Below, piece by piece: positions 7,204 through 14,769 of a stretch of DNA of 19,202 bases. The stretch spans positions 1 through 19,202 of the forward strand of contig JAFVSB010000206.1 in assembly GCA_017503945.1 (NCBI GenBank), in the 5' to 3' direction. The position numbers were made by a program, and so were the translations under genes. The first letter of the stretch is position 1, and every line of letters begins with the position of its first letter. The DNA comes from Clostridia bacterium (lineage in GTDB: Bacteria; Bacillota; Clostridia; UMGS1810). The notes under the pieces are model-generated. The model was not told the origin of the DNA. It worked only from the letters and a program-made list of their open reading frames with translations, and ran no database searches.

Positions 7204-8970
7204 TCACTTCTTTTTGAGCCTTTCGGCTTCTTCCTCGTCTGGGGTTACATATAGGGTGTTGTAGCTGACATATATCACCATGCCGGGTTTTGCACCCGAG
7301 GGTTTTTTCACATTCTTTACCTCGGTATAATCCACAGGCACACTCTCAGAGCTTCTGCCCTTGCTGTAATATGCGGCAAGGCGTGCTGCCTGCAGATATG
7401 TCTCATCACTCACCTGCATTGCATCGTCGGTTTTAACTATGGTGTGCGAGCCATGAATACCCTTGGTGTGAAACCATATATCGGTGCTTCTGGCAAGCTT
7501 TGTGGTTACATAGTCATTTTGCTTGTTGTTTTTGCCCACATATATGTCATAGCCATCATCACTCACAAAGTGCATGGGCACTATCTGCTCTTTCTTTTTT
7601 TTCTTTGGCAGTCTGCCGCGGTTTTTAAGATAGCCTTCTTCTATCAGCTCATCTCTTATCTGCACAATCTCGGCGCCTGTTTCGGCTTTGGCTATAGCCT
7701 CCTGCACCGATTCCAAGTAGTCAATCTCAATTTCGTTGAGCTTCTTTTGCTTTAAAGTCTCTGCCTCGGCGGTCTTTTCCTTGTTGTATTTCTGATAGTA
7801 TCTTTGCGCGTTTTTGGCAGGGGAGATGTCGGTCTTGAGCGGTATGGTGATTTCTTCACCGCTTTCAGAGTAAAAGTTTATTACCCTGGCTTCGTCCATT
7901 CCCTGATGTATCTGATATATATTTGCAGTGATGAGGTCGCCATATATTTTATATTTATCTCTCTTGGCAGCTTTTGCAAGAATTTCACCCTGAAGCTGGA
8001 GCTTTTTGCGGCATCGGTCAAGGTTTATTGCCACAGTTTTTGAAAGGTCGCCGCATTTTTGGCGTATGCTTTCAGACGAAGCCTTTTTTATATAAAAGCT
8101 CTCCACAGCCTCGCTCACTGATGCAAAATGCTCCACCTTGCCCGCGCCTGAATACTGCGCAATATCAAATGAGCTAAAATCAACCATTTTTTTGGTCTGT
8201 CTGTCTGAAATCACGCAAGGGTTGAATTCTGCGCGGCGTATATCTTCCATTATTGCAAAAAAGTTAGCGGCAATTTTTTCAAGGTCATCCCTCGAAGCTT
8301 CGGGCCCCAAGATGTCTGTCATGCCCACTGCTCTATACACAGCCTCCCTTGCCACAAGCGGGCTTATGCCCTGATAGGCGCCCAGAATCTGCTTCCATAT
8401 GGGCACAACATCGTGGCTTAGTGCAAATGAGATGTCATCTTTTGATGCTTCAAGGGGATTTTTCTTGCCCTGAGACGGTGGCGGCATGTATAAAAGCCCC
8501 GGCAGCACCTGCCTCACACTGCTCACCGATATATCCACATGTATTATAGAGTCGAGGATTTTGCCGTCTTTGTTGGTGAGAATGATATTGGAGTGCTTGC
8601 CCATTATTTCAATGATGAGCACCTTTTCCGACAGATACCCCATCTCGTCATAGCTTTCAATGCCAATGCGCACAATTCTTTCAAATCCGTCCTGACGCAC
8701 ATACAGTATCTTGCCTCCCGACAGATGCTTTCTTAGCAGCATGCAAAACATGGGCGGCTTTTCGGGGTTTTCTTTGACTGCATTTGTGATATGAAATCGC
8801 GGAAATGACGGATTTGCACACACCATGAGCTTTAGTGCACCGCCAAAAGTGCGCACGCAAATAATCAGCTCGTCTTTTTCGGGCTGATGAATTTTGTCTA
8901 TCCGCTCTCCTGCAAGCTTTTTGTCACATTCTTTTGCCAGAGCTGAGATTACTGTACCGTCAAGTGCCAT
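7204..8970 (-). CDS. rqcH: Ribosome quality control factor RqcH (NFACT / Rqc2 / FbpA family)
   Basis: A 588-residue NFACT protein. RqcH binds 50S subunits carrying stalled peptidyl-tRNA and directs addition of C-terminal alanine tails that mark the nascent chain for proteolysis; older names call it a fibronectin-binding protein. The N-terminus MALDGTVISAL, the KIHQP segment near residue 26, PPMFCMLLRKHL near 73 and EIMGKHSNIIL are NFACT-N landmarks. A charged, probably coiled-coil middle (~residues 285-440, two long helices around an RDKYKIYGDLITAN turn) leads to NFACT-R at ~475-575 (DIYVGKNNKQNDYVTTKLA, DIWFHTKGIHGSH). The tail-synthesis DR pair of B. subtilis (D97/R98) is E97/R98 here. Start chosen at 8970 because of AGGAG (complement of 8980-8984, 9 nt away) and the family N-terminus; an ATG at 9003 is upstream of the ribosome site. 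Downstream rpsT is same-strand but has its own promoter. Divergent from nifJ. Confidence 0.95.
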   Translation of the reverse strand: MALDGTVISALAKECDKKLAGERIDKIHQPEKDELIICVRTFGGALKLMVCANPSFPRFHITNAVKENPEKPPMFCMLLRKHLSGGKILYVRQDGFERIVRIGIESYDEMGYLSEKVLIIEIMGKHSNIILTNKDGKILDSIIHVDISVSSVRQVLPGLLYMPPPSQGKKNPLEASKDDISFALSHDVVPIWKQILGAYQGISPLVAREAVYRAVGMTDILGPEASRDDLEKIAANFFAIMEDIRRAEFNPCVISDRQTKKMVDFSSFDIAQYSGAGKVEHFASVSEAVESFYIKKASSESIRQKCGDLSKTVAINLDRCRKKLQLQGEILAKAAKRDKYKIYGDLITANIYQIHQGMDEARVINFYSESGEEITIPLKTDISPAKNAQRYYQKYNKEKTAEAETLKQKKLNEIEIDYLESVQEAIAKAETGAEIVQIRDELIEEGYLKNRGRLPKKKKKEQIVPMHFVSDDGYDIYVGKNNKQNDYVTTKLARSTDIWFHTKGIHGSHTIVKTDDAMQVSDETYLQAARLAAYYSKGRSSESVPVDYTEVKNVKKPSGAKPGMVIYVSYNTLYVTPDEEEAERLKKK

Positions 8971-8979
8971 GTGTGCTGT

Positions 8980-8984
8980 CTCCT
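8980..8984 (-). promoter_or_regulatory. Ribosome-binding site fixing the rqcH start
   Basis: AGGAG on the minus strand, 9 nt before ATG 8970. It lies downstream of the alternative ATG at 9003, which therefore is unlikely to be used. Confidence 0.75.
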
Positions 8985-9003
8985 TTAGAAATAATGCAAT
9001 CAT

Positions 9004-9032
9004 ATATTACCACATTTTATAAAATTTTACAA
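9004..9032 (-). promoter_or_regulatory. Probable promoter of rqcH
   Basis: On the minus strand, TTGTAA (complement of 9027-9032), 17-bp spacer, TAATAT (complement of 9004-9009) with TGG just before it, an extended -10. The hexamers are imperfect and the region is A/T-rich, so this is moderate evidence. Confidence 0.5.
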
Positions 9033-9080
9033 TATTAATTTGTCCAAACATATGCAAGGCAAAAAAAATGTAAAAAAGCA

Positions 9081-9109
9081 TTGAAAAATGATTTGGTATG
9101 TGCTATAAT
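9081..9109 (+). promoter_or_regulatory. Promoter of nifJ (PFOR), extended -10
   Basis: TTGAAA (9081-9086), 17-bp spacer, TATAAT (9104-9109) preceded by TGC. Near-perfect, as expected for a highly expressed central-metabolism gene. Transcription should start near 9116, leaving a leader of about 55 bases. Confidence 0.82.
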
Positions 9110-9122
9110 CATATCGTATGTT

Positions 9123-9149
9123 TATATAATAATATATCTATATTATATA
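9123..9149 (+). repeat. A/T-only inverted repeat in the nifJ leader
   Basis: TATATAATA (9123-9131) and TATTATATA (9141-9149) form a perfect 9-bp inverted repeat around a 9-base centre. It lies between the predicted transcription start and the ribosome site. It could be a weak mRNA hairpin or a DNA operator; no known operator consensus (Rex, CcpA, FNR) was recognised in it. Confidence 0.4.
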
Positions 9150-9156
9150 TCTTCAC

Positions 9157-9162
9157 AGGAGG
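9157..9162 (+). promoter_or_regulatory. Ribosome-binding site fixing the nifJ start
   Basis: Perfect AGGAGG followed by T, 8 nt before ATG 9171. An in-frame TTG at 9081 is part of the -35 box and cannot be a start. Confidence 0.88.
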
Positions 9163-9170
9163 TAAAAAAA

Positions 9171-12100
9171 ATGGCAAAGAAATTCAAAACCATGGATGGT
9201 AATAATGCTGCCGCTCATTGCGCCTATGCGTTTACCGAAGTTGCAGCTATCTATCCTATCACACCTTCATCCACAATGGCAGAAGTTGTTGATGAATGGA
9301 GTGCCCAGGGTCAGAAAAACATTTTCGGCGAAGTTGTAGATGTTGTCGAAATGCAGTCTGAAGCTGGTGCTGCAGGTGCAGTTCACGGTTCACTCCAGGC
9401 TGGTGCTCTGACCACCACTTTCACAGCATCTCAGGGTCTTCTTCTCATGATTCCCAACATGTACAAAATCGCAGGCGAGCTTCTTCCCTGTGTATTCCAT
9501 GTTAGTGCCAGAGCCATAGCTGCTCATGCGCTCAACATTTTTGGTGACCATCAGGATGTTATGGCTTGCCGTCAGACAGGCTTTGCAATGCTCGCTTCAG
9601 GCTCCGTTCAGGAAACAATGGACCTCGGTGGTGTTGCACATCTTGCTTCCATCAAAGGCAGAGTTCCCTTTGTTCACTTCTTCGATGGTTTCAGAACTTC
9701 TCACGAAATTCAGAAAATCGAAGTTATGGACTATGAAGACCTCAAAAATCTTGTTGATATGGATGCAATCAAAGAGTTCAAAGACCGTGCTCTCAATCCT
9801 GAACACCCCGTGCTCAGAGGTACAGCTCAGAACTCCGACATCTACTTCCAGGGCAGAGAAGCAGCCAACAAATATTATGATGCTCTTCCCGAAGTGGTTG
9901 CTGACTATATGAAAGAAATCTCCAAAATCACAGGCAGAGAATATGCACCTTTCAACTACTATGGTGCCCCTGATGCAGAAAAAGTTATCGTTGCTATGGG
10001 CTCTGTATGTGAAGCACTTGAAGAAACAGTTGACTACCTCAACGCTGCAGGTCAGAAGGTCGGCGTAGTTAAGGTTCACCTTTACAGACCCTTCAGTGCA
10101 AAATATTTCTTCGATGTACTCCCCAAAACAGTTAAGAAGATTGCCGTTCTCGACAGAACCAAAGAGCCCGGTGCTCTCGGCGAACCCCTCTATCTTGATG
10201 TTTGCAATCTCTTCCTCGGCAAAGCTGATGCCCCCGTTATCGTTGGCGGTCGCTACGGTCTCGGTTCCAAGGACACCACCCCCACTCAGCTTGCTGCAGT
10301 ATTTGCTAACCTCGATGCCGCACAGCCCAAAAACGGCTTCACCATCGGTATCGTTGATGATGTTACCAATCTTTCACTTGAACTTGGCGAAAGAATCAAC
10401 GCTGCACCCGAAGGCACAACCCGTTGTAAATTCTGGGGCTTCGGCTCTGACGGTACTGTTGGTGCCAACAAAGACGCCATCAAAATCATCGGTGACAACA
10501 CCGACCTCTATGCTCAGGCATATTTTGATTATGACTCCAAAAAGAGCGGCGGCGTAACCATGTCTCACCTTAGATTTGGTAAAAAGCCCATCAAGTCAAC
10601 CTACCTTCTCGACGAAGCTGACTACATTGCTTGCCACAAGCCTGCATATGTATATCAGTATGATGTGCTCGAAGGCCTCAAAAAAGGCGGCACATTCCTC
10701 CTCAACTGCGTATGGTCCGATGAAGAGCTAAATGAAAAGCTCCCCGCAGCTATGAAGAGATATATTGCTGAAAATGACATCAAATTCTACACCATCAACG
10801 CTGTAGATGTTGCTGTAAAGGTTGGTCTTGGTCAGACAAGAATCAACATGGTAACTCAGAGTGCATTCTTCAAGCTTGCTAATGTTATTCCTTTTGAACA
10901 GGCTGTTGAGCTTATCAAAGCAGCTATCAAAAAGACCTATGGCAAGAAGGGTGACGAAATCGTTAAGATGAACTGTGATGCAGTTGACGGTGCAATTGAA
11001 GCACTCCACGAGGTTAAAGTTCCTGCAGATTGGAAAGATGCCAAAGATGCAGAAGCTCCCAAAGCTGATGTTCCCGCATTCATCACAGATATCGTTGCTC
11101 CTGTTAATGCTCAGAGAGGCTACAAGCTTCCCGTAAGCACATTTGTAGGCAATGACAAAGAAGCAGGTACCTTTGAAACAGGTACTTCCAGATATGAAAA
11201 GAGAGGCGTTGCAGTTAGCGTTCCCGTTTGGGATGTTGACAAATGTATTCAGTGTAACCAGTGTTCACTCGTTTGTCCTCACGCTGCTATCAGACCTGTT
11301 CTTCTCACCGAAGAAGAAAAAGCAGCTGCTCCTGAAGCTTTTGTTACAAAGCCCGCTACAGGCTTCAAAGGCATGGAATTCAGAATGCAGGTATCTCCGC
11401 TTGACTGTCTCGGCTGCGGTGTTTGTGCTAATGTTTGTCCTGAAAAAGTACAGGCTCTCAAGATGACACCTATCGATGCAGTATCAGCTATCGAAGCTCC
11501 CAACTGGGAATATGCTATGACAGTTCCCACCAAGCAGAAAGATATCGATGTTGCTAAAAACATCAAAAACTCACAGTTTGCAACTCCTATGCTTGAATTC
11601 TCAGGCGCATGTGCAGGCTGTGGTGAAACTCCTTATATCAAGCTCATCACTCAGCTCTTTGGTGACAGAATGATGGTTGCAAATGCTACAGGTTGTACTT
11701 CAATCTGGGGCGGCTCCGCACCTTCAATGCCATACTGCAAAAACGCTGAGGGCAAAGGTCCCGCTTGGGCTAACTCCCTCTTTGAAGATAATGCTGAGTT
11801 TGGTCTGGGTATGGTACTTGCTGTTAAGAAAAACAGAAAGAATCTTGAATCTTTGATGAATCAGGCAATCGAAGCAGGCTGCAGTGCTGAACTTGCAGAT
11901 GCTTTCAAAGCTTGGATTGCAGGCAAAGACAATGCAGCTAAATCAATCGAAGCTGCAGCTCTTGTTGAAGCAGCTCTTGCAAATGCCGACAAAAACGACC
12001 CCATCATCAAGCAGATTGCAGACCGCACAGACTTCCTCATCAAGAAGTCACAGTGGGTATTCGGTGGTGACGGTTGGGCATACGATATCGGTTATGGCGG

Positions 12101-12695
12101 TCTCGATCATGTTATCGCTTCCGGCGAAGACATCAACATCTTCGTTGTAGACACCGAAGTATACTCTAACACAGGCGGTCAGTCCTCCAAGGCTACACCT
12201 ACAGCTGCTGTTGCTAAGTTTGCTGCATCAGGTAAGAAGATTAAGAAAAAAGACCTCGGTATGATTGCTACAACATATGGCTATGTATATGTTGCTCAGA
12301 TTGCCCTCGGTGCAAACATGCAGCAGGCATTAAATGCAATCAAAGAAGCTGAAGCTTATCCCGGTCCTTCACTCATCATTGCATATGCTCCCTGTATCAA
12401 CCACGGCATCAAGACCAAAGGCGGTATGGCTAACTCAATTGCCGAAGAAAAGAAAGCAGTTGAAACAGGCTACTGGCACCTTTGGAGATTCAACCCCGAC
12501 CTCAAAGAAGCCGGCAAGAATCCCTTCATCCTTGATTCCAAGGAGCCCACAGGCAACATCAAAGACTTCATGCTTGGTGAAAACAGATATCTCATGCTCC
12601 AGAAAGCATATCCCGATATCGCAGGCGAGCTCTTTGACAAAGCAGAAAAAGACCTTCTTGACAGATACGAAACCTACAAACGCATGGCTGAGTAA
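9171..12695 (+). CDS. nifJ: Pyruvate:ferredoxin (flavodoxin) oxidoreductase, single-chain
   Basis: A 1174-residue cytosolic PFOR: pyruvate + CoA + oxidised ferredoxin to acetyl-CoA + CO2 + reduced ferredoxin, using thiamine diphosphate (TPP). All domains of the single-chain homodimer type are present. Domain I has YPITPSSTMAE, the catalytic-Glu segment MQSEAGAAGAVHG and SARAIAAHA. The gamma/CoA region is around residues 415-630. The 2x[4Fe-4S] ferredoxin domain has C692-x2-C695-x2-C698-x3-C702 and C746-x2-C749-x2-C752-x3-C756. The TPP domain has GDGWAYDIGYGGLDHV. The proximal cluster ligands C814, C817, C842 and C1075 match the spacing known from Desulfovibrio africanus PFOR (812, 815, 840, 1071). 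Codon choice is visibly more uniform (many GCT/GTT, AAA, GAA) than in neighbours, fitting high expression. Own strong promoter and terminator: a monocistronic unit. PFOR is oxygen-sensitive and marks an anaerobe. Confidence 0.98.
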   Translation: MAKKFKTMDGNNAAAHCAYAFTEVAAIYPITPSSTMAEVVDEWSAQGQKNIFGEVVDVVEMQSEAGAAGAVHGSLQAGALTTTFTASQGLLLMIPNMYKIAGELLPCVFHVSARAIAAHALNIFGDHQDVMACRQTGFAMLASGSVQETMDLGGVAHLASIKGRVPFVHFFDGFRTSHEIQKIEVMDYEDLKNLVDMDAIKEFKDRALNPEHPVLRGTAQNSDIYFQGREAANKYYDALPEVVADYMKEISKITGREYAPFNYYGAPDAEKVIVAMGSVCEALEETVDYLNAAGQKVGVVKVHLYRPFSAKYFFDVLPKTVKKIAVLDRTKEPGALGEPLYLDVCNLFLGKADAPVIVGGRYGLGSKDTTPTQLAAVFANLDAAQPKNGFTIGIVDDVTNLSLELGERINAAPEGTTRCKFWGFGSDGTVGANKDAIKIIGDNTDLYAQAYFDYDSKKSGGVTMSHLRFGKKPIKSTYLLDEADYIACHKPAYVYQYDVLEGLKKGGTFLLNCVWSDEELNEKLPAAMKRYIAENDIKFYTINAVDVAVKVGLGQTRINMVTQSAFFKLANVIPFEQAVELIKAAIKKTYGKKGDEIVKMNCDAVDGAIEALHEVKVPADWKDAKDAEAPKADVPAFITDIVAPVNAQRGYKLPVSTFVGNDKEAGTFETGTSRYEKRGVAVSVPVWDVDKCIQCNQCSLVCPHAAIRPVLLTEEEKAAAPEAFVTKPATGFKGMEFRMQVSPLDCLGCGVCANVCPEKVQALKMTPIDAVSAIEAPNWEYAMTVPTKQKDIDVAKNIKNSQFATPMLEFSGACAGCGETPYIKLITQLFGDRMMVANATGCTSIWGGSAPSMPYCKNAEGKGPAWANSLFEDNAEFGLGMVLAVKKNRKNLESLMNQAIEAGCSAELADAFKAWIAGKDNAAKSIEAAALVEAALANADKNDPIIKQIADRTDFLIKKSQWVFGGDGWAYDIGYGGLDHVIASGEDINIFVVDTEVYSNTGGQSSKATPTAAVAKFAASGKKIKKKDLGMIATTYGYVYVAQIALGANMQQALNAIKEAEAYPGPSLIIAYAPCINHGIKTKGGMANSIAEEKKAVETGYWHLWRFNPDLKEAGKNPFILDSKEPTGNIKDFMLGENRYLMLQKAYPDIAGELFDKAEKDLLDRYETYKRMAE

Positions 12696-12717
12696 TCTGC
12701 AAGCTAAAGAAAACCAA

Positions 12718-12755
12718 AAGGGTTTGGCGAAAATTCGCCAAACCCTTGCTTTTTG
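12718..12755 (+). terminator. Intrinsic terminator of nifJ
   Basis: A 14-bp perfect stem AAGGGTTTGGCGAA (12718-12731) with its complement (12734-12747), 2-nt centre, then GCTTTTTGC. The T run is interrupted by GC but the stem is very stable. It lies 22 bases after the nifJ stop. Confidence 0.87.
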
Positions 12756-12764
12756 CTCTGAAAC

Positions 12765-12794
12765 TTGATAGAATGGTAATGATAAAATTATGAT
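12765..12794 (+). promoter_or_regulatory. Possible promoter of the VanW/G5 protein gene
   Basis: TTGATA (12765-12770), 18-bp spacer, TATGAT (12789-12794), immediately after the nifJ terminator. Spacing is one base over optimum and there is no extended -10, so the call is tentative, though a separate promoter is expected here. Confidence 0.42.
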
Positions 12795-12825
12795 ATGCGC
12801 ATATGATATAAACGAGGGATAAATT

Positions 12826-14538
12826 ATGAACAACAACAAAGATCTGATACCAAAGACTTCAAAAAAGAAAACTCATGTTGTAATAATCATCATTGCAATA
12901 ATGCTTGCTTTGATAGTGGCAGCATTTGGCTACTTTGCTTATGCTGCATCTAGCAGCAGGGTGTATGATGGAGTATACATTGGCGATGTGCACCTTGGCG
13001 GCATGGAGCGCGATATGGTGCTTGAAACTCTTGAGCGTGAATATGATGGCGATGAGCTAAACCCGCTTATTGAATGTGAGGGTGTGCAGTTTAGAATTTA
13101 CGGCTCGCAAATGGGTCTTGGCACTGATTTTGAAGCCACTGCCGACTCTGCCGTTGCCTATGGCAAAGATGGTTCGGTTTTTTCTAAAATTAAGAACATG
13201 ATTGCTTTTAAAAATAATCATCAACAAATTGACCTCAGCCTTTCGTGCGATATGAATCTTTTGCAATACACTCTCAGTGAGAATTTGCCTGAGCACATTA
13301 CAGATGTGCAGCAATATACGGTTGAAATAGGGGAAGACTGCCTTATTGTCACCAATGGTAAAAGTGGCAGAGGTATAAACGGAGTCGAGGTGGTGAAAGC
13401 CATTGCAAAGGCTTTCACCAATTCAAGTCTTGATGCACCTGTTTCAGTGCAGATTGAAGATATTTTGCCCGAAGCCATAAATCCCGATGCGTTTTGCGAA
13501 GAATACAACCGCGACCCTGTGGATGCAGTGTGTGACCAAAACGGTGACAACATCAACATCATAGGCGAGGTTGTGGGAGTGAAGATTGATTGCGACGAGG
13601 CAAAGCGCATTATAAAAGCAAATGAAAAAAACACCCAAAGCTACATTATCCCTGCTGTTATCACATATCCGGAAATCACTGCCGAAGAGCTTGAAGCAGA
13701 GTTTACAGATTGCGTCATAGGCACATTCTCTACTGATTATTCTTCCAGCTCACCCAACCGCAAAGAAAACATTCGCCTTGCGTCATCCAATATAAACGGC
13801 AAGATTCTAAACCCCGGTGAGGTGTTTTCGTTTAATGACATCGTAGGTCCCCGTACTTCTGCCACAGGCTATAAGGTGGCTCATGTCTACAGTGGCAGCA
13901 AGGTTATCGACGGCATTGGCGGAGGCATATGTCAGGTATCGTCAACACTCTACAATGCAGTAGTGTTTGCCGATCTTGAGATTGTGTATCGCACCAACCA
14001 CAGCCTCCCTGTGTCATATGTGCCTCTTGGCAGAGATGCCACCGTGTCTTATGGCACCATAGATTTTAAATTCAAAAATAACAAAGAAACCCCCGTCAAG
14101 CTCGAAGTGATTGCCGATGGCAGCAATCTCACGGTTAATATATATGGAAGAAAAAAATATCTTAAAGACATTTCCATTGAGACAATCATCACAGGCTCAC
14201 GCCAATATTCTACCACAGTTATAGAAGATGACACCATGTATGAAGATGAGCGCAAGGTGCAAGAGCGCGGAGCAAATGGCACCAACACTCAATCATACAA
14301 AATCATAAAAGAAAACGGCGAGCTTGTGTCGCGCACTCTTCTTGCCAAGAGCTCCTATAGCCCCACCACTCAGGTGGAAATAGTGGGAACCAAAAAACGC
14401 GAGAGTATCGAAAGTCAGGCGCCTGTGCTGCCTGAGATGCCCGCGATTGATGAAGAAAGCACTTCCGCGATTGAGCCAACAGAGCCAACAGTCTCATCTG
14501 CGGCAGATTCAGCTGCCAATGATGATGTGAACTCATGA
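12826..14538 (+). CDS. VanW family membrane-anchored wall protein with PG-binding-like and G5 domains
   Basis: A 570-residue extracytoplasmic protein. A short Lys-rich cytoplasmic end is followed by one membrane segment at about residues 18-42 (signal anchor, no clear cleavage site). Next are two regions resembling the putative peptidoglycan-binding domain found before VanW in YoaR-like proteins (~50-300, with VYIGDVHLGGM at its start). The VanW domain (~308-440) shows NIRLASSNINGKILNPGE, GGGICQVSSTLYNA (Cys369) and NHSLPVSYVPLGRDATV. A G5 domain follows (~446-525; KVQERGANGTNTQSYKI, SRTLLAKSSYSPT), then a Glu/Pro/Ser/Ala-rich tail. VanW occurs in some vancomycin-resistance clusters but has no proven reaction; G5 domains are linked to binding of wall sugars. 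No vanRS/HAX genes are nearby, so resistance is not implied. GAGGGA at 12814-12819 supports ATG 12826. Monocistronic. Confidence 0.9.
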   Translation: MNNNKDLIPKTSKKKTHVVIIIIAIMLALIVAAFGYFAYAASSSRVYDGVYIGDVHLGGMERDMVLETLEREYDGDELNPLIECEGVQFRIYGSQMGLGTDFEATADSAVAYGKDGSVFSKIKNMIAFKNNHQQIDLSLSCDMNLLQYTLSENLPEHITDVQQYTVEIGEDCLIVTNGKSGRGINGVEVVKAIAKAFTNSSLDAPVSVQIEDILPEAINPDAFCEEYNRDPVDAVCDQNGDNINIIGEVVGVKIDCDEAKRIIKANEKNTQSYIIPAVITYPEITAEELEAEFTDCVIGTFSTDYSSSSPNRKENIRLASSNINGKILNPGEVFSFNDIVGPRTSATGYKVAHVYSGSKVIDGIGGGICQVSSTLYNAVVFADLEIVYRTNHSLPVSYVPLGRDATVSYGTIDFKFKNNKETPVKLEVIADGSNLTVNIYGRKKYLKDISIETIITGSRQYSTTVIEDDTMYEDERKVQERGANGTNTQSYKIIKENGELVSRTLLAKSSYSPTTQVEIVGTKKRESIESQAPVLPEMPAIDEESTSAIEPTEPTVSSAADSAANDDVNS

Positions 14539-14581
14539 TTTTTGTTTTTTTGGTGTGGCTTTTAGGTTTTTAAAAGCGTAT

Positions 14582-14637
14582 AACACAGAGCTTGCAAAGA
14601 TATAAAACCGTCTTTTTACAAGCTCTGTGTTTTTTTG
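14582..14637 (+). terminator. Intrinsic terminator after the VanW/G5 gene
   Basis: A 13-bp perfect stem AACACAGAGCTTG (14582-14594) with its complement (14619-14631) is followed by a T7 run (14630-14636). The 24-nt loop contains an inner 5-bp stem (AAAGA 14596-14600 with TCTTT 14611-14615). The 43 bases between the stop and the hairpin are T-rich with nothing else recognisable. Confidence 0.85.
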
Positions 14638-14658
14638 ATTAATTTATTATAAAAGGTA

Positions 14659-14687
14659 TTGACATCATAGATGTTGTGGTATATAAT
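14659..14687 (+). promoter_or_regulatory. Promoter of nrdDG
   Basis: TTGACA (14659-14664), exactly 17 bp, TATAAT (14682-14687): a perfect sigma-A consensus. The predicted start near 14694 leaves a leader of about 75 bases before nrdD. A perfect promoter suggests strong expression that needs a repressor; see the NrdR-like boxes that overlap it. Confidence 0.85.
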
Positions 14688-14711
14688 ATATTAGCGCACA
14701 AGATATTGTTG
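14664..14711 (+). promoter_or_regulatory. Candidate tandem NrdR boxes overlapping the nrdDG promoter
   Basis: The known NrdR box is a 16-bp partial palindrome, acaCwAtATaTwgwgt, usually found in pairs 31-32 bp apart. Here GCACAAGATATTGTTG (14696-14711) matches 12 of 16 positions, and 9 of 10 in the CwATATATwG core. ATCATAGATGTTGTGG (14664-14679) matches 10 of 16. Box starts are 32 bp apart, with a 16-bp gap. The first fills the -35/-10 spacer and the second covers the transcription start, a repressing layout. The nrdR gene is not in the window. The match counts were made by eye. Confidence 0.5.
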
Positions 14712-14757
14712 CCAATCGACAGATGTTTACATATAGATTTAAATGAAAATTTGTAAA

Positions 14758-14762
14758 AGGAG
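14758..14762 (+). promoter_or_regulatory. Ribosome-binding site fixing the nrdD start
   Basis: AGGAG within AAAAGGAGA, 7 nt before ATG 14770. An in-frame ATG at 14743 lies upstream of it and would add nine residues not typical of the family. Confidence 0.82.
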
Positions 14763-14769
14763 AACGGAA

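Noticed and set aside
9081..9170. In-frame TTG start for the PFOR gene at 9081
   Set aside because: That TTG is the first part of the -35 box, and the added 30 residues are not family-like; AGGAGG at 9157 fixes ATG 9171.
9597..10079. 160-codon open frame on the minus strand
   Set aside because: It is antisense to the PFOR coding sequence and explained by that gene's even codon use.
12826..14538. Vancomycin-resistance locus
   Set aside because: Only the VanW domain is present; there is no ligase, dehydrogenase, dipeptidase or two-component system around it.
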